Shown here: in pieces, positions 49,560 through 61,789 of the stretch
How positions within the stretch are numbered: the first letter of the stretch is position 1
Layout of the letters: each line of letters opens with the position of its first letter
From: Delphinapterus leucas
Taxonomy: Eukaryota > Chordata > Mammalia > Artiodactyla > Monodontidae
Direction: 5' to 3'
Length of the DNA stretch: 64,000 nucleotides
Assembly: GCF_002288925.2 (NCBI RefSeq)
Contig: NW_022097993.1
Coordinates: forward strand, 13,130,122 to 13,194,121
Translations under genes and position numbers: made by a program
Notes under the pieces: generated by a model
The model's input: only the letters and a program-made list of their open reading frames with translations
What the model was told of the DNA's origin: nothing
Databases searched by the model: none

Positions 49560-50822
49560 ATAAAAAGGTAGAGGAACTGGTCTCAATGGAAAGAGAAAGC
49601 CCCTGAAATAATAATAATGAAACATAAATAAACAATTTATCAGGTAAAGAATTCAAAGCATTAGTAATAAGAATGTTAACTGAATTAGGGAAAAGAATAC
49701 AAGAAAACAGTGAGAATTTTAACAAGGAACAAAATATATTTTAAAAACTCAATCAGAAATGAAGAATTCAATAACTAAAATAATAAACAAACTAGAAGGA
49801 ATAAATAGCAGACTAAGTCGTAGAGGGGAAAAAAAAGTGTTCTAGAAGATTGAATAATGAAAATCACCCAATCAGAAGAGCAAAAAACAAACAAAAAGTC
49901 CAAAAATTTAAAAAATGAGAACATTTTAAGAGATATCTGGAATATCTGGTGTGCTGCAAAGTGTCCCATCATTCACATTATAGAGGTCCTTAAAGGATGA
50001 GGAGAGAAGGGTTTAGAAAATGTAGTTGATTGGGCTTCCCTGGTGGCACAGTGGTTAAGAATCCACCTGCCAGTTCAGGGGACATGGGTTCGAGCCCTGG
50101 TCCAGGAAGATCCCACATGCTGCAGAGCAACTGGTCCAGGAAAATTCCACATGCTGTGAGCAACTAAGGCTCACAACTACTGAGACTGTGCTATAGAGCC
50201 CATGAGCCACAACTACTGAGCCCGCATGCCACAACTACTGAAGCCTGTGCGCCTAAGGCCCATGCTTCACAACAAGAGAAGTCACCACAATGAGAAGCCC
50301 ACACACTGCAATGAAGAGTAGCCCCAGTCACCACAACGAGAGAAAGCCCACACAGAGCAACGAAGACTCAGTGCAGTAAAAGGTAAATAACTAAAATAAA
50401 TAAATTTATTTTTACAAAAGTAAAAGAAAATGTAGTTGATAAAATTATGGCTAAAACTTTCCAAACCTGAAGAAGGAAACAGATATCCAGGTACAGGAAG
50501 AATGGAAGATCCAAAACAAAACGAACACAAAGAGTCCCATACCAGGACATACAATTAAAATGGCAAAAGTTGAAGATAAAGAGATAATTCTAAAGGATGG
50601 AAGAGAAAAACAAAGAGTGATAATCATGGGAATCCCCATAAGGCTATCAACTGATTTTTCTGCAGAAACTTTGCAGGCCAGAGGGAAGTACTGTGATATA
50701 TTCAAAGTTCCAGAAGGGAAAAACCTAAAACCTAGGATACTCTACCCAGTAATATTACTATTTAGAAATAAAAGGGGAGATAGAGAACTTCTCAGACAAA
50801 CAAAAACTGAAAGAGTTCTTTA
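49560..50822 (+). pseudogene. L1-9 ORF1 remnant, split by a SINE
   Basis: The start codon is lost (ATA at 49560, then AAAAGG TAG). Coiled-coil-type sequence is recognisable around 49640-49960 (NKLEGINSRLS-like). The SINE at 50031-50424 interrupts it. The RRM/CTD part is open at 50560-50822 (TDFSAETLQARGKYCDIFKV, ending RQTKTERVL). Removing the SINE and one duplication copy leaves about 850 bp, near the family's normal ORF1 length. Confidence 0.8.
50031..50424 (+). mobile_element. CHR-1-like SINE with internal duplication and target-site duplication
   Basis: It starts GGGCTTCCCTGGTGGCACAG and has a B-box-like GGTTCGAGCCC. It carries the long CHR-1 tail of repeated CACAACTACTGAG units and ends in an AAATAAATAAAT-rich tail. 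The 16-bp repeat AGAAAATGTAGTTGAT flanks it at 50015-50030 and 50425-50440. A 33-34 bp segment after the B-box is tandemly duplicated (50097-50130 and 50131-50163). Confidence 0.95.
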
Positions 50823-51391
50823 ATACTTAACCTACCCTAAAAGAAATGTTAAAGGCTTATTGCTATGGGGAAAAGAAGTAATAATCTATAAGAAATGGAA
50901 AATCCCACTAGGAAAGGCAAATATGTAGTAAGCACTGTGAATCAACCACTTAAATAAGCTAGTACAAAGATTAAAAGACAAAAATTTTTTAAAGCAGCAA
51001 TAACTATAATAAATATTTAAAGTATAAACATGAAAATGTAAAATATGACATCTAAAACACAAAATGTGGGGAAGAGGAGTAAAAAAGGTAGATCTTTTAG
51101 AATGGGTTTGAACTTAAATAACTACTTGTCAAAGAAAAAGTAGATATAACTAAGGATTGTCATATATGAACCCCATGGTAAGCACAGATAAAAAACGTAC
51201 AATAGACACACAAAACTAAAAAGGAAGGAACAAAAACATACTACTAAAGAAAACTATCAACCACAAGGGAAGAAACAAAAAAGAAATGAACAGATAAAAA
51301 CTACAAAACAAACTTCAAGTAAAAGATGGCAATAATTATGTACCTATCAATATTTAAATGTCAATGAACTAAACCCTCCTATCAAAATGCT

Positions 51392-53744
51392 GATTCAATA
51401 TATGCAAATCAATCAATGTACAACACATTAACAAAAGGAAAGGTAAAAATCATATAATCATCTCAATAGAGGCAGAAAAAGCCTTTCATAAAATTCAACA
51501 TCCATTCAAGTAAAACTCTCAACCAAGTAGATATAGCAGGAAATATCTCGACATAATAAAAGCCATTTATGAAAAACCCACAGGCAGCATAATACTCAAT
51601 AGTGAAAAGCTGAAAGCCTTCCCACTAAATTCAGGAACAAGACAAAGTTCCCCACTCTAGCTGCTTCTATATAACATAGTTTTAGATGTCCTAGCAAAAT
51701 CAATCAGACAAGAAAAAAAAATTATCCAAATTGAAAGGCAAGAAGTAAAACTGTCACTATTTGCAAATGACATGATACGCTATATAGAGAACCTTGAAGT
51801 CACACCCCAAAACTATTAGAATTAATAAATAAATTCAGCAAGGTTACAGGATAGAATACTACTATACAGAAATCTATTGCATTTCCATATGCTAATAGTG
51901 AACTATCAAAAAGAGAAAGCAAAAAACATTCCCTTTTAAAGTTGCATAAAAAAAAAAAAAAACTAGGAATGAGTTAACCAAGGAGGTGAAAGGCTTATAC
52001 TCTGAAAACTGTAAGACAAAGAAATAGAAAGATACTCTGTGCTCTTGTATTGGAATAATTAATATTGTTAAAATGGCCATAATACCCAAATCAATTTACA
52101 GATTTAATTCAATTTCTATCAAAACAGCCACGACATTTTTTCACAGAAATAGAACAAAAAATTTAAAAATTATATGGAACCACAAAAGAGCCAAAATTGC
52201 CAAAGCAATCTTGAGAAGAAAGAACAAAGCTAGAGGTATCACTCACCTAGACTTCAGACTATGTGACAAAGCTATGGTAATCAAAACAGAATGGTATTGG
52301 CACAAAAAAGGACACATAGATCAATAGAAAAAAATGGAGAGCCCAGAAATTAACACACATACCTGTGGTCAACTAATCTATAACAAAGGAAGCAAGAATA
52401 TGCAATGGAGAAAATACAGTCTCTTTAACAAGAAATGCTGGGAAAACTGGACAGCCACATGTAAAAAAAGGATATTAGAACATTCTCCCACACCATATAC
52501 AAGAATGAACTCAAACTAGATTAAAGACTTAAGTGTGAGACCTGAAACCATAAAACTCCTAGAAAAGAAAATAGGCAGAATACTCTTTGACATAAATCAT
52601 ACCAATATTTTTTTGGATCTGTCTCCTAAGGTGAAAGTAATAAAAGCAAAAATAAATAAATAGGACCTAATTAAACTGAAAAGTTTTGCACAGCAAAGGA
52701 GATGATTGACAAAATGAAAAAAACAACCTACTATATGAAGGGGAGAAAATATTTGCAAATGATGTAACAGACAAGGGGTTAATACCAAAAATAAACAAAC
52801 ATCTCATAACTCAAACTCAAATATCAAAAAGAGCAAACGCAATCCCAAATGGACATAAGACCTTTCCAAAGAAGACATACGAATGGCTAACAGGTACATG
52901 AAGATGCTTAACATTGCTAATTATTAGAGAAATGTAAATCAAAACCACAAAAATCTATCACCTCACACATATCAATGGCTATTATCAACAAGTCTACAAA
53001 AAACAAATGTTGGCGAGGATATGGAGAAAATATAATCCTCATACACTGTTGGTGATAATGTAAACTGGTAAGCCACTATGGAAACAGTATGGAGGTTCAT
53101 TAAAAAAAAAAACTAAAAATAGAACTTCCACATCATCCAGAGTTGGATATATATCTTAAAAAACAAAAACATTAATTCAAAAAGATTCATGCACTCCAAT
53201 GTTCACAGCAGCACTATTTACAATAGCCAAGACATAAAAGGAACCCTAGTGCCCGTCAACAGGTAATTGGATTAAGAGTATATGTTATATATATACAATG
53301 GAATATTACTCAGCCATAAAAAAGAATGAAATACTGTCACTTGCAGCAGTGTGTCTGAACTTAGAGAATATTATGCTCAGTGAAATAAGTCAGGCAGAGC
53401 AAGACAAATATTGTATAATATCTCTTATATGTGGAATCTAAAAAATAATACAAATGAATGCATATGCAAAACAGAAATGACCTCACAGATATAGAAAACA
53501 AACTTGTGGTTATCAAAGGGGAGAAAGGAGGAGGGAAAAATTGGGGGTATGGGATTAACAGATACAAACTACTAAATATAAACTAGGTGAGCAAAAAGGA
53601 TATTCCCTTGTTCAACACAGGGAATTATATCCATTATCTTATAATAACCTATAATGGAGAATAATCTGCAAAAATGCTGAATAACTATGTTGTACACCTA
53701 AAACTAACACAGTATTGTAAATCAACTATATTTCTATAAAAATA
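51392..53744 (+). mobile_element. L1-10: 5'-truncated LINE-1 inside L1-9
   Basis: It starts in the RT (ATGCAAATCAATCAATGT block) and runs through RT and C-terminal ORF2 to a terminator at 53439-53441, then a 3' UTR ending in TATAAAAAT near 53744. The catalytic motif at 51760-51774 reads FANDM, losing the first aspartate. A C-terminal block is open at 52073-52327 ([20 protein letters not shown]). Both flanks are L1-9 ORF2 sequences that become contiguous when it is removed. Target-site duplication is unclear because the site is A-rich (possible AAAAT on both sides). Confidence 0.88.
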
Positions 53745-55282
53745 CACAGGGTGGCTGATTGGATAAAAAAACAAGTCCCATCTATATGCTGCTTACAAGA
53801 GACTCAATTCAAAGCTAAAGACACACACAGATTGAAAGTGAGGGGATGGAAAAAAGATATGTCATTCAAATGGAAATGAAAAGAAAGAAAAAGTAGTAAT
53901 ACTCACCTCAGACAAAATAGACTTTAAAGAAAGGCTATAACCAAGACAAAGAGGGACATTACATACTGATAAAAAGACCAGTACAGGAAGAGGATAATAC
54001 ACTCAACATATCTGCAACAAATATAGGAGCACCTAAATGTATAAAGCAAATATTAACAGATATAAAGGGAAAAATTACAAAAATATTAGAGGACAACATT
54101 CCATTTACATCAATGGACAAATCATCTATACAGAAAATTATTAAGGCAACAGTGGTCTTAAATGACACAGTAGATGGGTTGGACTTAGTAGATATCTGTA
54201 GGACATTCCATACAAATACAGAGGAATGCATGTTCTTTTCAATTGTGGGTGGAGACAAAAAGACAGCCTACTCAATGGGAAAAATATTTGCAAATGATAT
54301 GAACGTTAAAGGATTAATAACCAAAATATGCAAAGAGCTCATACAATTTAATATCAAAACACAAATAGCCAATTAAAACATGGGCAGAAGATCTGAATAG
54401 ACATTTTTCCTAAGGAGATATACAGATGGCCTATAGGCACATGAAAACATGCTCAACATCACTAATATTCAGAGAAATGCAAATCAAAACCAAAATAAGA
54501 TATCACCTCACACCTGTCAAAATGACTATCATCAAAATGTCTATAAATGACAGATATTTGTAAAAAAGTGGAGAAAAGGGAACACTTGTACACTCTCCGT
54601 AGGAATATAAATTGTTGCAGTCACTATGGAAAACAGTTGGGAGTTTCATTAAAAAACTAAAAATGGAACTACCATATGGTCCAGCAATTCCACTGCTCGG
54701 TGTATATCAAAAAAAAAAAAAAAAAAAGCTACTTCAAAAAGATACATGCACCCCAATGTTCATAGCAGCACTATCTACAATAGCCAGTATATGGAAGCAA
54801 CTTAAGTGTCCATGAAGAAATGAATGGATAAAGAAGATGTGCTATGAATGAATATTATTCAGCCATAAAAAAAGAATAGAATGCTGCCATTTGCAGCAAT
54901 GTGTGTGGACGTAGAGAATAATTTCCTTAGTGAAATAAGACAGAGGAGAAAGACAAATTCAGCCTGATCTCATTTATTTGTGGAATCTGAAATATAAAAC
55001 AAATGAATGTATATAACAAAACAGAAACCAACTCACAGATATAGAAAACAAACTAGTGGTTACCAGTAGGAAGAGGGAAGGAAGGAGGGGCAAGATAAAT
55101 GAGATTAAGAGATACAAATTGCTATGTATAAAATAGATAAGCAACAAGAATATATTGTACAGCACAAAGTATAGCCATCATTTTGTAATAATTTTAGTGG
55201 CACATAATCTACAAAAATTCTGAATTACTATGCTCTACATGTGAAATTAATATAATATCATAAAAAACTATATTTTAAAAAA
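53745..55282 (+). mobile_element. L1-9, right part (endonuclease fused to C-terminus, 3' UTR)
   Basis: It resumes L1-9 ORF2 at the endonuclease (GGTGGCTGATTGGATAAAAA). At about 54250 it jumps over the whole reverse transcriptase to the C-terminal region; the codons stay in frame across the join (open frame 54113-54376). The ORF2 terminator is TGA at 54988-54990 and the 3' UTR ends near 55282. About 52 bp of extra A/T-rich sequence (55283-55334), which I cannot assign, separates this end from the right half of L1-8. Confidence 0.85.
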
Positions 55283-55334
55283 GAATGACTTTTAATACAG
55301 TATTTCTCTTTGAATAAAAATTAACTTTTAAAAA

Positions 55335-56545
55335 AGAAAACACAGGTAGTAACCTCCTTGATATTGGTCTTAGATCTGACTTCAAAAGCAAAAGCAAAAA
55401 AAAGTAAAAATAAACAAGTGGGATTACATAAAACTAAAAAGCTTCTTCATGTCTAAGGAAACTATCAACAAAACAAAAAGGCAATCGACTGAATGAGAGA
55501 ATATATTTGTAAACTATGTATCTGATAAAAGGTTAATATCCAAAATATATAAAGAACTCATACAACTAAATAGCAACAAAAGTGATAATCTAATTAAAAA
55601 TTGCATAAGATCTGAAGATACATTTTTCCAAAGAAGACATACCAATTGCCAACAGGTACATGAAAAAGTTCAACGTCACTTATTATCAGAGAAACTCAAA
55701 TCAAACCACAATGAGATATCACTTCATACATTTAGAATGGCTATTATAAGAAAGGTAAGAAACAACAAGTATTGGCAAGGATGTGGAAAAAAGGGATCCT
55801 TTTTCTCTGTTGTGGGAATGCAAACTGGTGCAGCCACTATGGAAAGTTAAAAATAGAACTACCATATGATCCAGCAATTCTACTACTTGGTATTTATCCA
55901 AAGAAAGGGAAAACACTACGTCAAAACATATTTCTATCCCCAGATCATTACAGTATTATTTACAATATCTAATATGTAGAAATAATCTAATGATGGAAGC
56001 ATGCATAATGGAAACGTGGCATATATACACCATGGAATTTATTCAGCCATAAAAAAAATGAAGTGTTGCCATTGTTAAGTCATAGATAGATCTTGAGGGC
56101 ATTAAGCTAAGTTCAGTAAGTCAGACAGACAAAGAGAAATATCATTTGATCTCACTTGCATGTGTAATCTAAGGAAAACAACAACAAATTTCATAGATAT
56201 AGTGAACAGATTGGTGGTTGTCAGAATTGAGAGTTGGGAATGGGGTAAATGGGGGAAAGAAGGTCAAAAGGTAGAAACTTCCAGTTATAAAATAAGCAAT
56301 TCATTGGGATGTAATGTACAGCATGATGGCTATAGTAAATTATGCTGTATTGCATATTAGAAAGTTGCTCAGAGAATAGGTCTTAAAAATTCACATCACA
56401 AGAAAAAATTTGTAACTATTTATGGTGACAGATGTTAATTAGATTCATTGTGGTATTCATTTTGCAATGTATACAAATATTAAGTTATTATGCTGTACAC
56501 CAGAAACTAGTACAGTGTTATATTAATTATACTTCAATTAAGAAA
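55335..56545 (+). mobile_element. L1-8, right half (ORF2 C-terminus and 3' UTR)
   Basis: This is the continuation of 47188-48183. The ORF2 C-terminal region runs to a terminator at 56170-56172, with 3' UTR to about 56545 (CAGTGTTATATTAATTATAC, then an A-rich end). The C-terminal region is diverged and carries stops. Confidence 0.88.
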
Positions 56546-57589
56546 AAAGGACAAATAAATATAAAACATGGTCTTTATCTCTTAATGTACCTGGTTCCTA
56601 AATAACATAAAGGATACATTTATTAAAAAAGGGAGTATCTAATACATAAAACAACAGAAACCTTACAACCAGACCATGCAAATGTGCTTCGAATGTAATT
56701 CCAAGCATGGAGTCACATATCATCCTTCAAGGCTAACTTTTGTAAAATCAAAAAGGATGACATTTTTTCAATAGTATGATGAATTATACAACCTAAATAA
56801 CTTCCTGTTTCAACACACCTAGAAATAATTAAATAAAATCACATTAGTTAAATACTACATAGCTGAACTAATAAGAAAGTTTGGGAAATGCTTAGGCACC
56901 TAAAACAAAGACATGATTGAAAACCAAAATAGAAAGCATATGAGCTGATGCTGCAGAGTTGCCAGTAGGCATTTACTATGTGGGTACAGGAGGTAAGGCC
57001 TTGGACCTTTGCAGAGTATGGTGTTAGAAGTGATTCTATTGCATAAATACAGAACGCTCAAGAGGGTTCAGTCAAATGTGAGCAGTAGGAAAATAAATCT
57101 CAACAGCACAGTAAGTAATCTAAGTTCTCCTATCTTGGCCTTATTACTAAGATGGTTTTAAAAATATAAGGTTTATAAAATTTAAATATATTACATCTCA
57201 CTTTGTGGCACAAGTTTACAAGTTCATGGTCCAGGAAGTTTCTTTCTAATAAATTAGCAAAATAAAAAAAAACATATTGTCCTAAATTGGAGATACCACT
57301 GACGTGCCTGCAGAAAAAAGTGCAAAACCTTTTGGAAAGGAAAGCATTTCCATCCAGGCTGCAATAGATTTCAAAAGACAAAGCATGTCTAAACATTTTT
57401 ATTGTAAAATTACAAAATACACTAGGGCACAAGTTACCATGAATGACAGCCAGACATGACAAATAGCACTATTTGAGCCCAAGAATTTTATCTAACTGAA
57501 CTATTAGATATAGATTATATAATGCATTTTTGAAGATGATTAGGCATAAAAGAGGAATAAAATCCAGGAGAAGAGACAAAAATTATCTT
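56546..57589. other. Intergenic stretch; one 110-codon minus-strand frame
   Basis: No repeat was recognised. The minus strand opens 110 codons at 57462-57130 (cysteine- and phenylalanine-rich, no domain known to me). It looks more like an mRNA 3' UTR or chance frame than a protein: no neighbouring exon, splice signal or start context supports it. Confidence 0.4.
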
Positions 57590-57604
57590 AAAATTCAATA
57601 ACAC

Positions 57605-57960
57605 TAGGCTTCGCTGGTGGCACAGTGGTTAAGAATCCTCCTGCCAATGCAGGGGACACATGCTCGATCCCTGGTCCAGGAAGATCCCACATGCTGTGGA
57701 GCAAGTAAGCCCGTGTGCCACAATTACTGAGCCTGTGCTCTAGAGCCTGTGAGCCACAACTTCTGAGCCTGCATGTCACAACTACTGAAGCCTGGACACC
57801 TAGAGCCCATGCTCCTCAACAAGAGAAGCCACTGCAATGAGAAGCCCGTGCACCGCAATGAAGAGCAGCCCCTGCTCACTGCAACTAGAGAAAACCCACA
57901 CACAGGAATGAAGACCCAACACAGACAAAAATAAATTAATTAATTTTAAAAATTATTTTA
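57605..57960 (+). mobile_element. CHR-1-like SINE with target-site duplication
   Basis: It starts AGGCTTCGCTGGTGGCACAG and has a diverged B-box (GCTCGATCCC), the CHR-1 tail with CACAACTACTGAAGCC units, and an AATAAATTAATTAATTTT-like end. A 15-bp repeat AAAATTCAATARCAC flanks it at 57590-57604 and 57961-57975 with one mismatch. It lacks the internal duplication seen in the copy at 50031. Confidence 0.95.
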
Positions 57961-58119
57961 AAAATTCAATAGCACCTAATAGAAATTCCACAAATTAAAA
58001 TTTTAATAGGTAAGTAAAACCACAAATTAAACACTATATTGAGAGCATCAGAAAGGAATAAAGGAAGATACATAGATGGAAAATATGAATGATGTTTCAA
58101 GAATAATAGAAAGTAGAAT

Positions 58120-59260
58120 AAAAGATTCAGCACATGTCTAACAGGAATTCCAGAAAATGAGAGCAGAGCAAATAAGTGGAGAAACAATATCTGAAAATTT
58201 CCAAGGTTTTTAAAAGATATTAATTTTCTCATCTAGGAATGACAAGTATCAAGCAAGATAAAAGTGAAGGAAGGAGGAAGAAAGGAAGGAAGGAAGGAAG
58301 AAAAGAAGCAGGGAGGCAGGCAGGAAATCCACTTGCAGAGGTATGGTACAAACTTAGAGCTCCAAAAATCAAAGTGAAGTTCTCAAAAAGAGCAAAAGAA
58401 ATCACCACTAAAGAAGTAATTCTTGTATTGATTTTACCAGCAACAATGTAAACTGTAAAATGTAAAAGACATAATGTAAAGATGTAATGTAAATTCTAAA
58501 AGAAATACTATCTTCAAAAGCTGAGAAAAAATAGTTGTCAGCACTGAATATGATGCCCAAATAAATTATCTTCCAAAAATATCAATGAATTTTTTTTCTT
58601 TTGTCAATGACTAAAAGAGCATAACACTTGTACACCCCTGATGAACATACTACTAAACCACTAACCTATGTTATTCAAGAAGAAGAAAACAAACTTGGAC
58701 AAAAGCATCAATGTACGAAGGAATGGTGAGTAAAGAAACTGTTATATTTTTAGAAAAATGTAAAAGAGTGATAACACAATTATTTAATTAAAGATATAGC
58801 ACAAGGGCCACAATAACATGTAGCATCTACCTAATGAAGGGTAGTGGATAGAATTAAAATATTCTGAGATCCTTGTATTATTAAGAAAAATTTAAAAAAA
58901 GATACAACCACACTTCATCCTCTGTAAAAGAGTAGAAATTGAATACACAGTTTTCAGAGTAATAGTTGGGAAACAACTGACTTTAAAAAATCTTAATCAT
59001 CCCCCCCAAAGGCATAAATAATAGAAAACACAAAAAACATAGTAAAATGTTGGAAAGTAGAAACTCCAAAGATTACAGAAACAAACATGAATATGTTAGT
59101 ATATGTTCAAGTGTACTAAGTCACTTGTAGGATGTAAGATTGTCAGGTTGGATCTAGAAACAAAACACCACATGTTATTTACAATGGTCATAACTAAAAT
59201 ACAAGAACACAGAAATATTGAATTCAAACAAGATGAGACAATTATACCTTAAAGCAATGT
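58120..59260 (+). mobile_element. Possible HAL1 or ancient L1M relic
   Basis: The stretch near 58140-58260 (AGGAATTCCAGAAAATGAGA, ATCTGAAAATTTCCAA, AAGCAAGATAAA) follows the order of an L1/HAL1 ORF1 C-terminal region. Near 59140-59230, TTGTCAGGTTGGATCTAGAA and ACACAGAAATATTGAATTC resemble the start of L1-type endonuclease sequence. The middle is too diverged to judge. Assignment is tentative. Confidence 0.4.
58266..58324. repeat. (GGAA)n-type purine-rich simple repeat
   Basis: A run of GGAA/GAAG/GGCA tetranucleotide-like units, purine-only on the plus strand through 58308 and then with a few C. Probably length-variable. Confidence 0.9.
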
Positions 59261-60681
59261 AGATAAATATAGCCATCAGAAAAAACTGTAATTACATAAA
59301 AGGCAATATTGGTAATAAAATGATCACTATATAATCATACAAGGAAGAAAAAAATATATAGTTTGTTATGAGATTAAATAAGAACAATGGATCAGGGATT
59401 GGAAATTGCCCATATAGTTATCTCTTCTTTTATAGTTGTGATGCAACTTCTAAATTTTCTTTTTTTATGAAAAATAAGAAACAACAATTCTGAACTAAAA
59501 TAATCAAAATAAAGGGAGTTGAATGAAGATGGAGTAGGATGATGTGGAACTCACCTCTCATGAACACATCAAAAATACATCTACATGTGGAACAATTCTC
59601 ACTGAAAACTAACTGGAGACTGGCAGAAAGACTCCTGTACAACCAAGGCTGTAAGAAAGATTCACACAGAATACGTTAGGAAAGGAAGATAAGCCATCAG
59701 ATTGGGACATGTGTTCCTGGGAGGTACTCAGTGGAAAAGGAAAATTACAGGGCAGAAACCCTCCCTGGGGAATGAGTGGCAAGAGCTGTAGACTGACTGC
59801 CCCAGTCCTGGTGTCCCATGAAGGGAAGACAAGCTCCCTTGGCTGTTTGGACAGCCAGTGGAACTAACAGGAGGGCTCTTGGAAGCCTATGCTCCATTTA
59901 TGAGGAGCACACGGGTGCTTGCTTACTCCTGAAACAGGACACACAGGGCAGACTGAAACTGTGTGGCTAGCCCTGGTGCACAACCCAGCCTGAGCCATGT
60001 GACTGCTCCAGCACCACTTGACTCACATCACAGCTAATCACTGGAGTGAGGGCTGCCATGACTGAGTGAAAAGCCTGGCTGAGAGACACTATGGCAGCTC
60101 AAGCCCTAAACAGCATCTGAGCAGGGAGGGGGTAGCCATTACTGACGATTGCACAAATGGCACATCAGTAGCAGAGTCTTTGGGAAGGATCAGGATCTCT
60201 AACCACAGGCAGACTGCCACAGCCTGCACTTGGATTATTGTAGAAGGCCCACACCTGCCTCTCTTGCTCCAATCCTTCTCCCATCTGTGGTGAGGGTGCT
60301 GGCACAGGGAGGGGAAGAACACACACTTAAAGAGAACTAAGCCAGCTCAGACTCAAACATCAGAGATTCTGCTGCAACAACTTGAGATCTGACCCTACCC
60401 CTGACAGGGTATTGATGGCCACAGAGAAGAGGGGAAGGCCTGCCTGAAACCTGGCTCTGGCTCTACCATCTCCATTTCCAGTGCAGCCTACTATGAATAT
60501 GATATATGCTAACACATTCTGAGGAAAGATGTGACTTGTGTTTATGTCAATCTAGCTCTCCCATCAAAGAAATTTGGGACATGCAGACTGTACTGGGATG
60601 CTCCAAATTAAGGACCTCCTTCAAGACCGCCATATGGAACTCTTTCACCTAGTTTCATAGAGACAGAGAAATATAAGCAAA

Positions 60682-61555
60682 ATGAGAAGACAGAGGAATT
60701 TGTCTCAATTGAAAGATCAAAAGAAAACCCCTGAAAAACTAATAAAACAGAAATAAACAATTGACCACATAAAGAACTCAAAGCATTAGTAATAAGAATG
60801 CTAACTGAATTTGGGGAAAGAATAGATGAACACAGTAAGAATTTTAACAAAGAGCTAGAAAATATAAAAAAGAACTAGTCAGAACTGAAGAAAACAATAA
60901 CTGAAATAAAAAACACAGTAGAAAGAATAAATAGCAGACTAGGTACAACAGAAGAAAGCTTAGTAATCTAGAAGATAGAATAATAAAAAACACCAAATCA
61001 CAACAGCAAAAAGAAAAATATAAAAAACACAACAGTATAAGGATCTTGGTGGGATAACAAGTGTACAAAGTTTCATATTATAGAGGTCACAGAAGGACAG
61101 GGAGACAGAAAGGGGTCAAAAATGTATTTAATGAATTTATGGTTGAACACTTCCCAAACCTGAAGAAGGAAACAGATATCCAGGTACAGGAAGCACATTG
61201 GGTCCCAACCAAGATGAACCCAAGCATACCCACACCATGACACATCATAATTAAAATTGGCAAAAGTTAAAAATAGAATTCTAAAGGAGGCAAGATAAAA
61301 ACAAAGAGTCATATGCAGGAGAATCCTCATAAGGCTATCAGCTGATTTTTTGCAGAAAATTTGTAGGCCAGAAGGGAGTGGCATGATATATTCAGAGTGC
61401 TGAAAGGTAAAAATAAAGAAACCTACAGTATTATTATCTATCCAGTATTATTATCATTTAGAATTGAAGAAGAAATAAAGAACATCTCAGACACGAAAAT
61501 ACTAAAAGAGTTCATTAATAGTAAACTGATCCTTATAAAGGTTAAAATGGTCTTC
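60682..61555 (+). pseudogene. L1-11 ORF1 remnant
   Basis: The start ATG at 60682 is kept and gives the family signature MRRQRNLSQLKDQKKT. TAA at 60754 ends the frame after 24 codons. Coiled-coil-type sequence (GINSRLG-like region near 60925-60990) and RRM/CTD homology follow, ending near 61555. The overall length matches the family's ORF1, so loss of function is by point changes and small indels. Confidence 0.82.
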
Positions 61556-61789
61556 TCTTAAGTGGAAAAAAAAGGCTATAAGAAGCAAGTATCAATAGGA
61601 AAGTAAAATATCCCACTAGTAAAGGAAAATATATAGTGAAGGCTGAGGGTCAACCCCTTAAATAAGTTCATATGAAGATTAAAAGACAAAAAATATAAAA
61701 TCAAGTATAACTACAATAATCAGTAAAAGGATAAACATGAAAATTAAAATATGACATCAAAGAGACAACCTGTAGGGAAAATAAAACAG

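Larger units (their letters stand above)
48184..51391 (+). mobile_element. L1-9, left part (5' UTR, ORF1, ORF2 start)
   Basis: The 5' UTR (48184-49559) is the same type as L1-4 and L1-11, then come ORF1 with an inserted SINE (50031-50424), the spacer, and the ORF2 start ATG at 51326. The frame stops after 13 codons because of a small deletion. At about 51391 the sequence breaks within the first two dozen ORF2 codons (CCTATCAAAAT). The expected continuation, ACACAGGGTGGCTGATTGG, appears at 53745, after L1-10. Confidence 0.9.
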
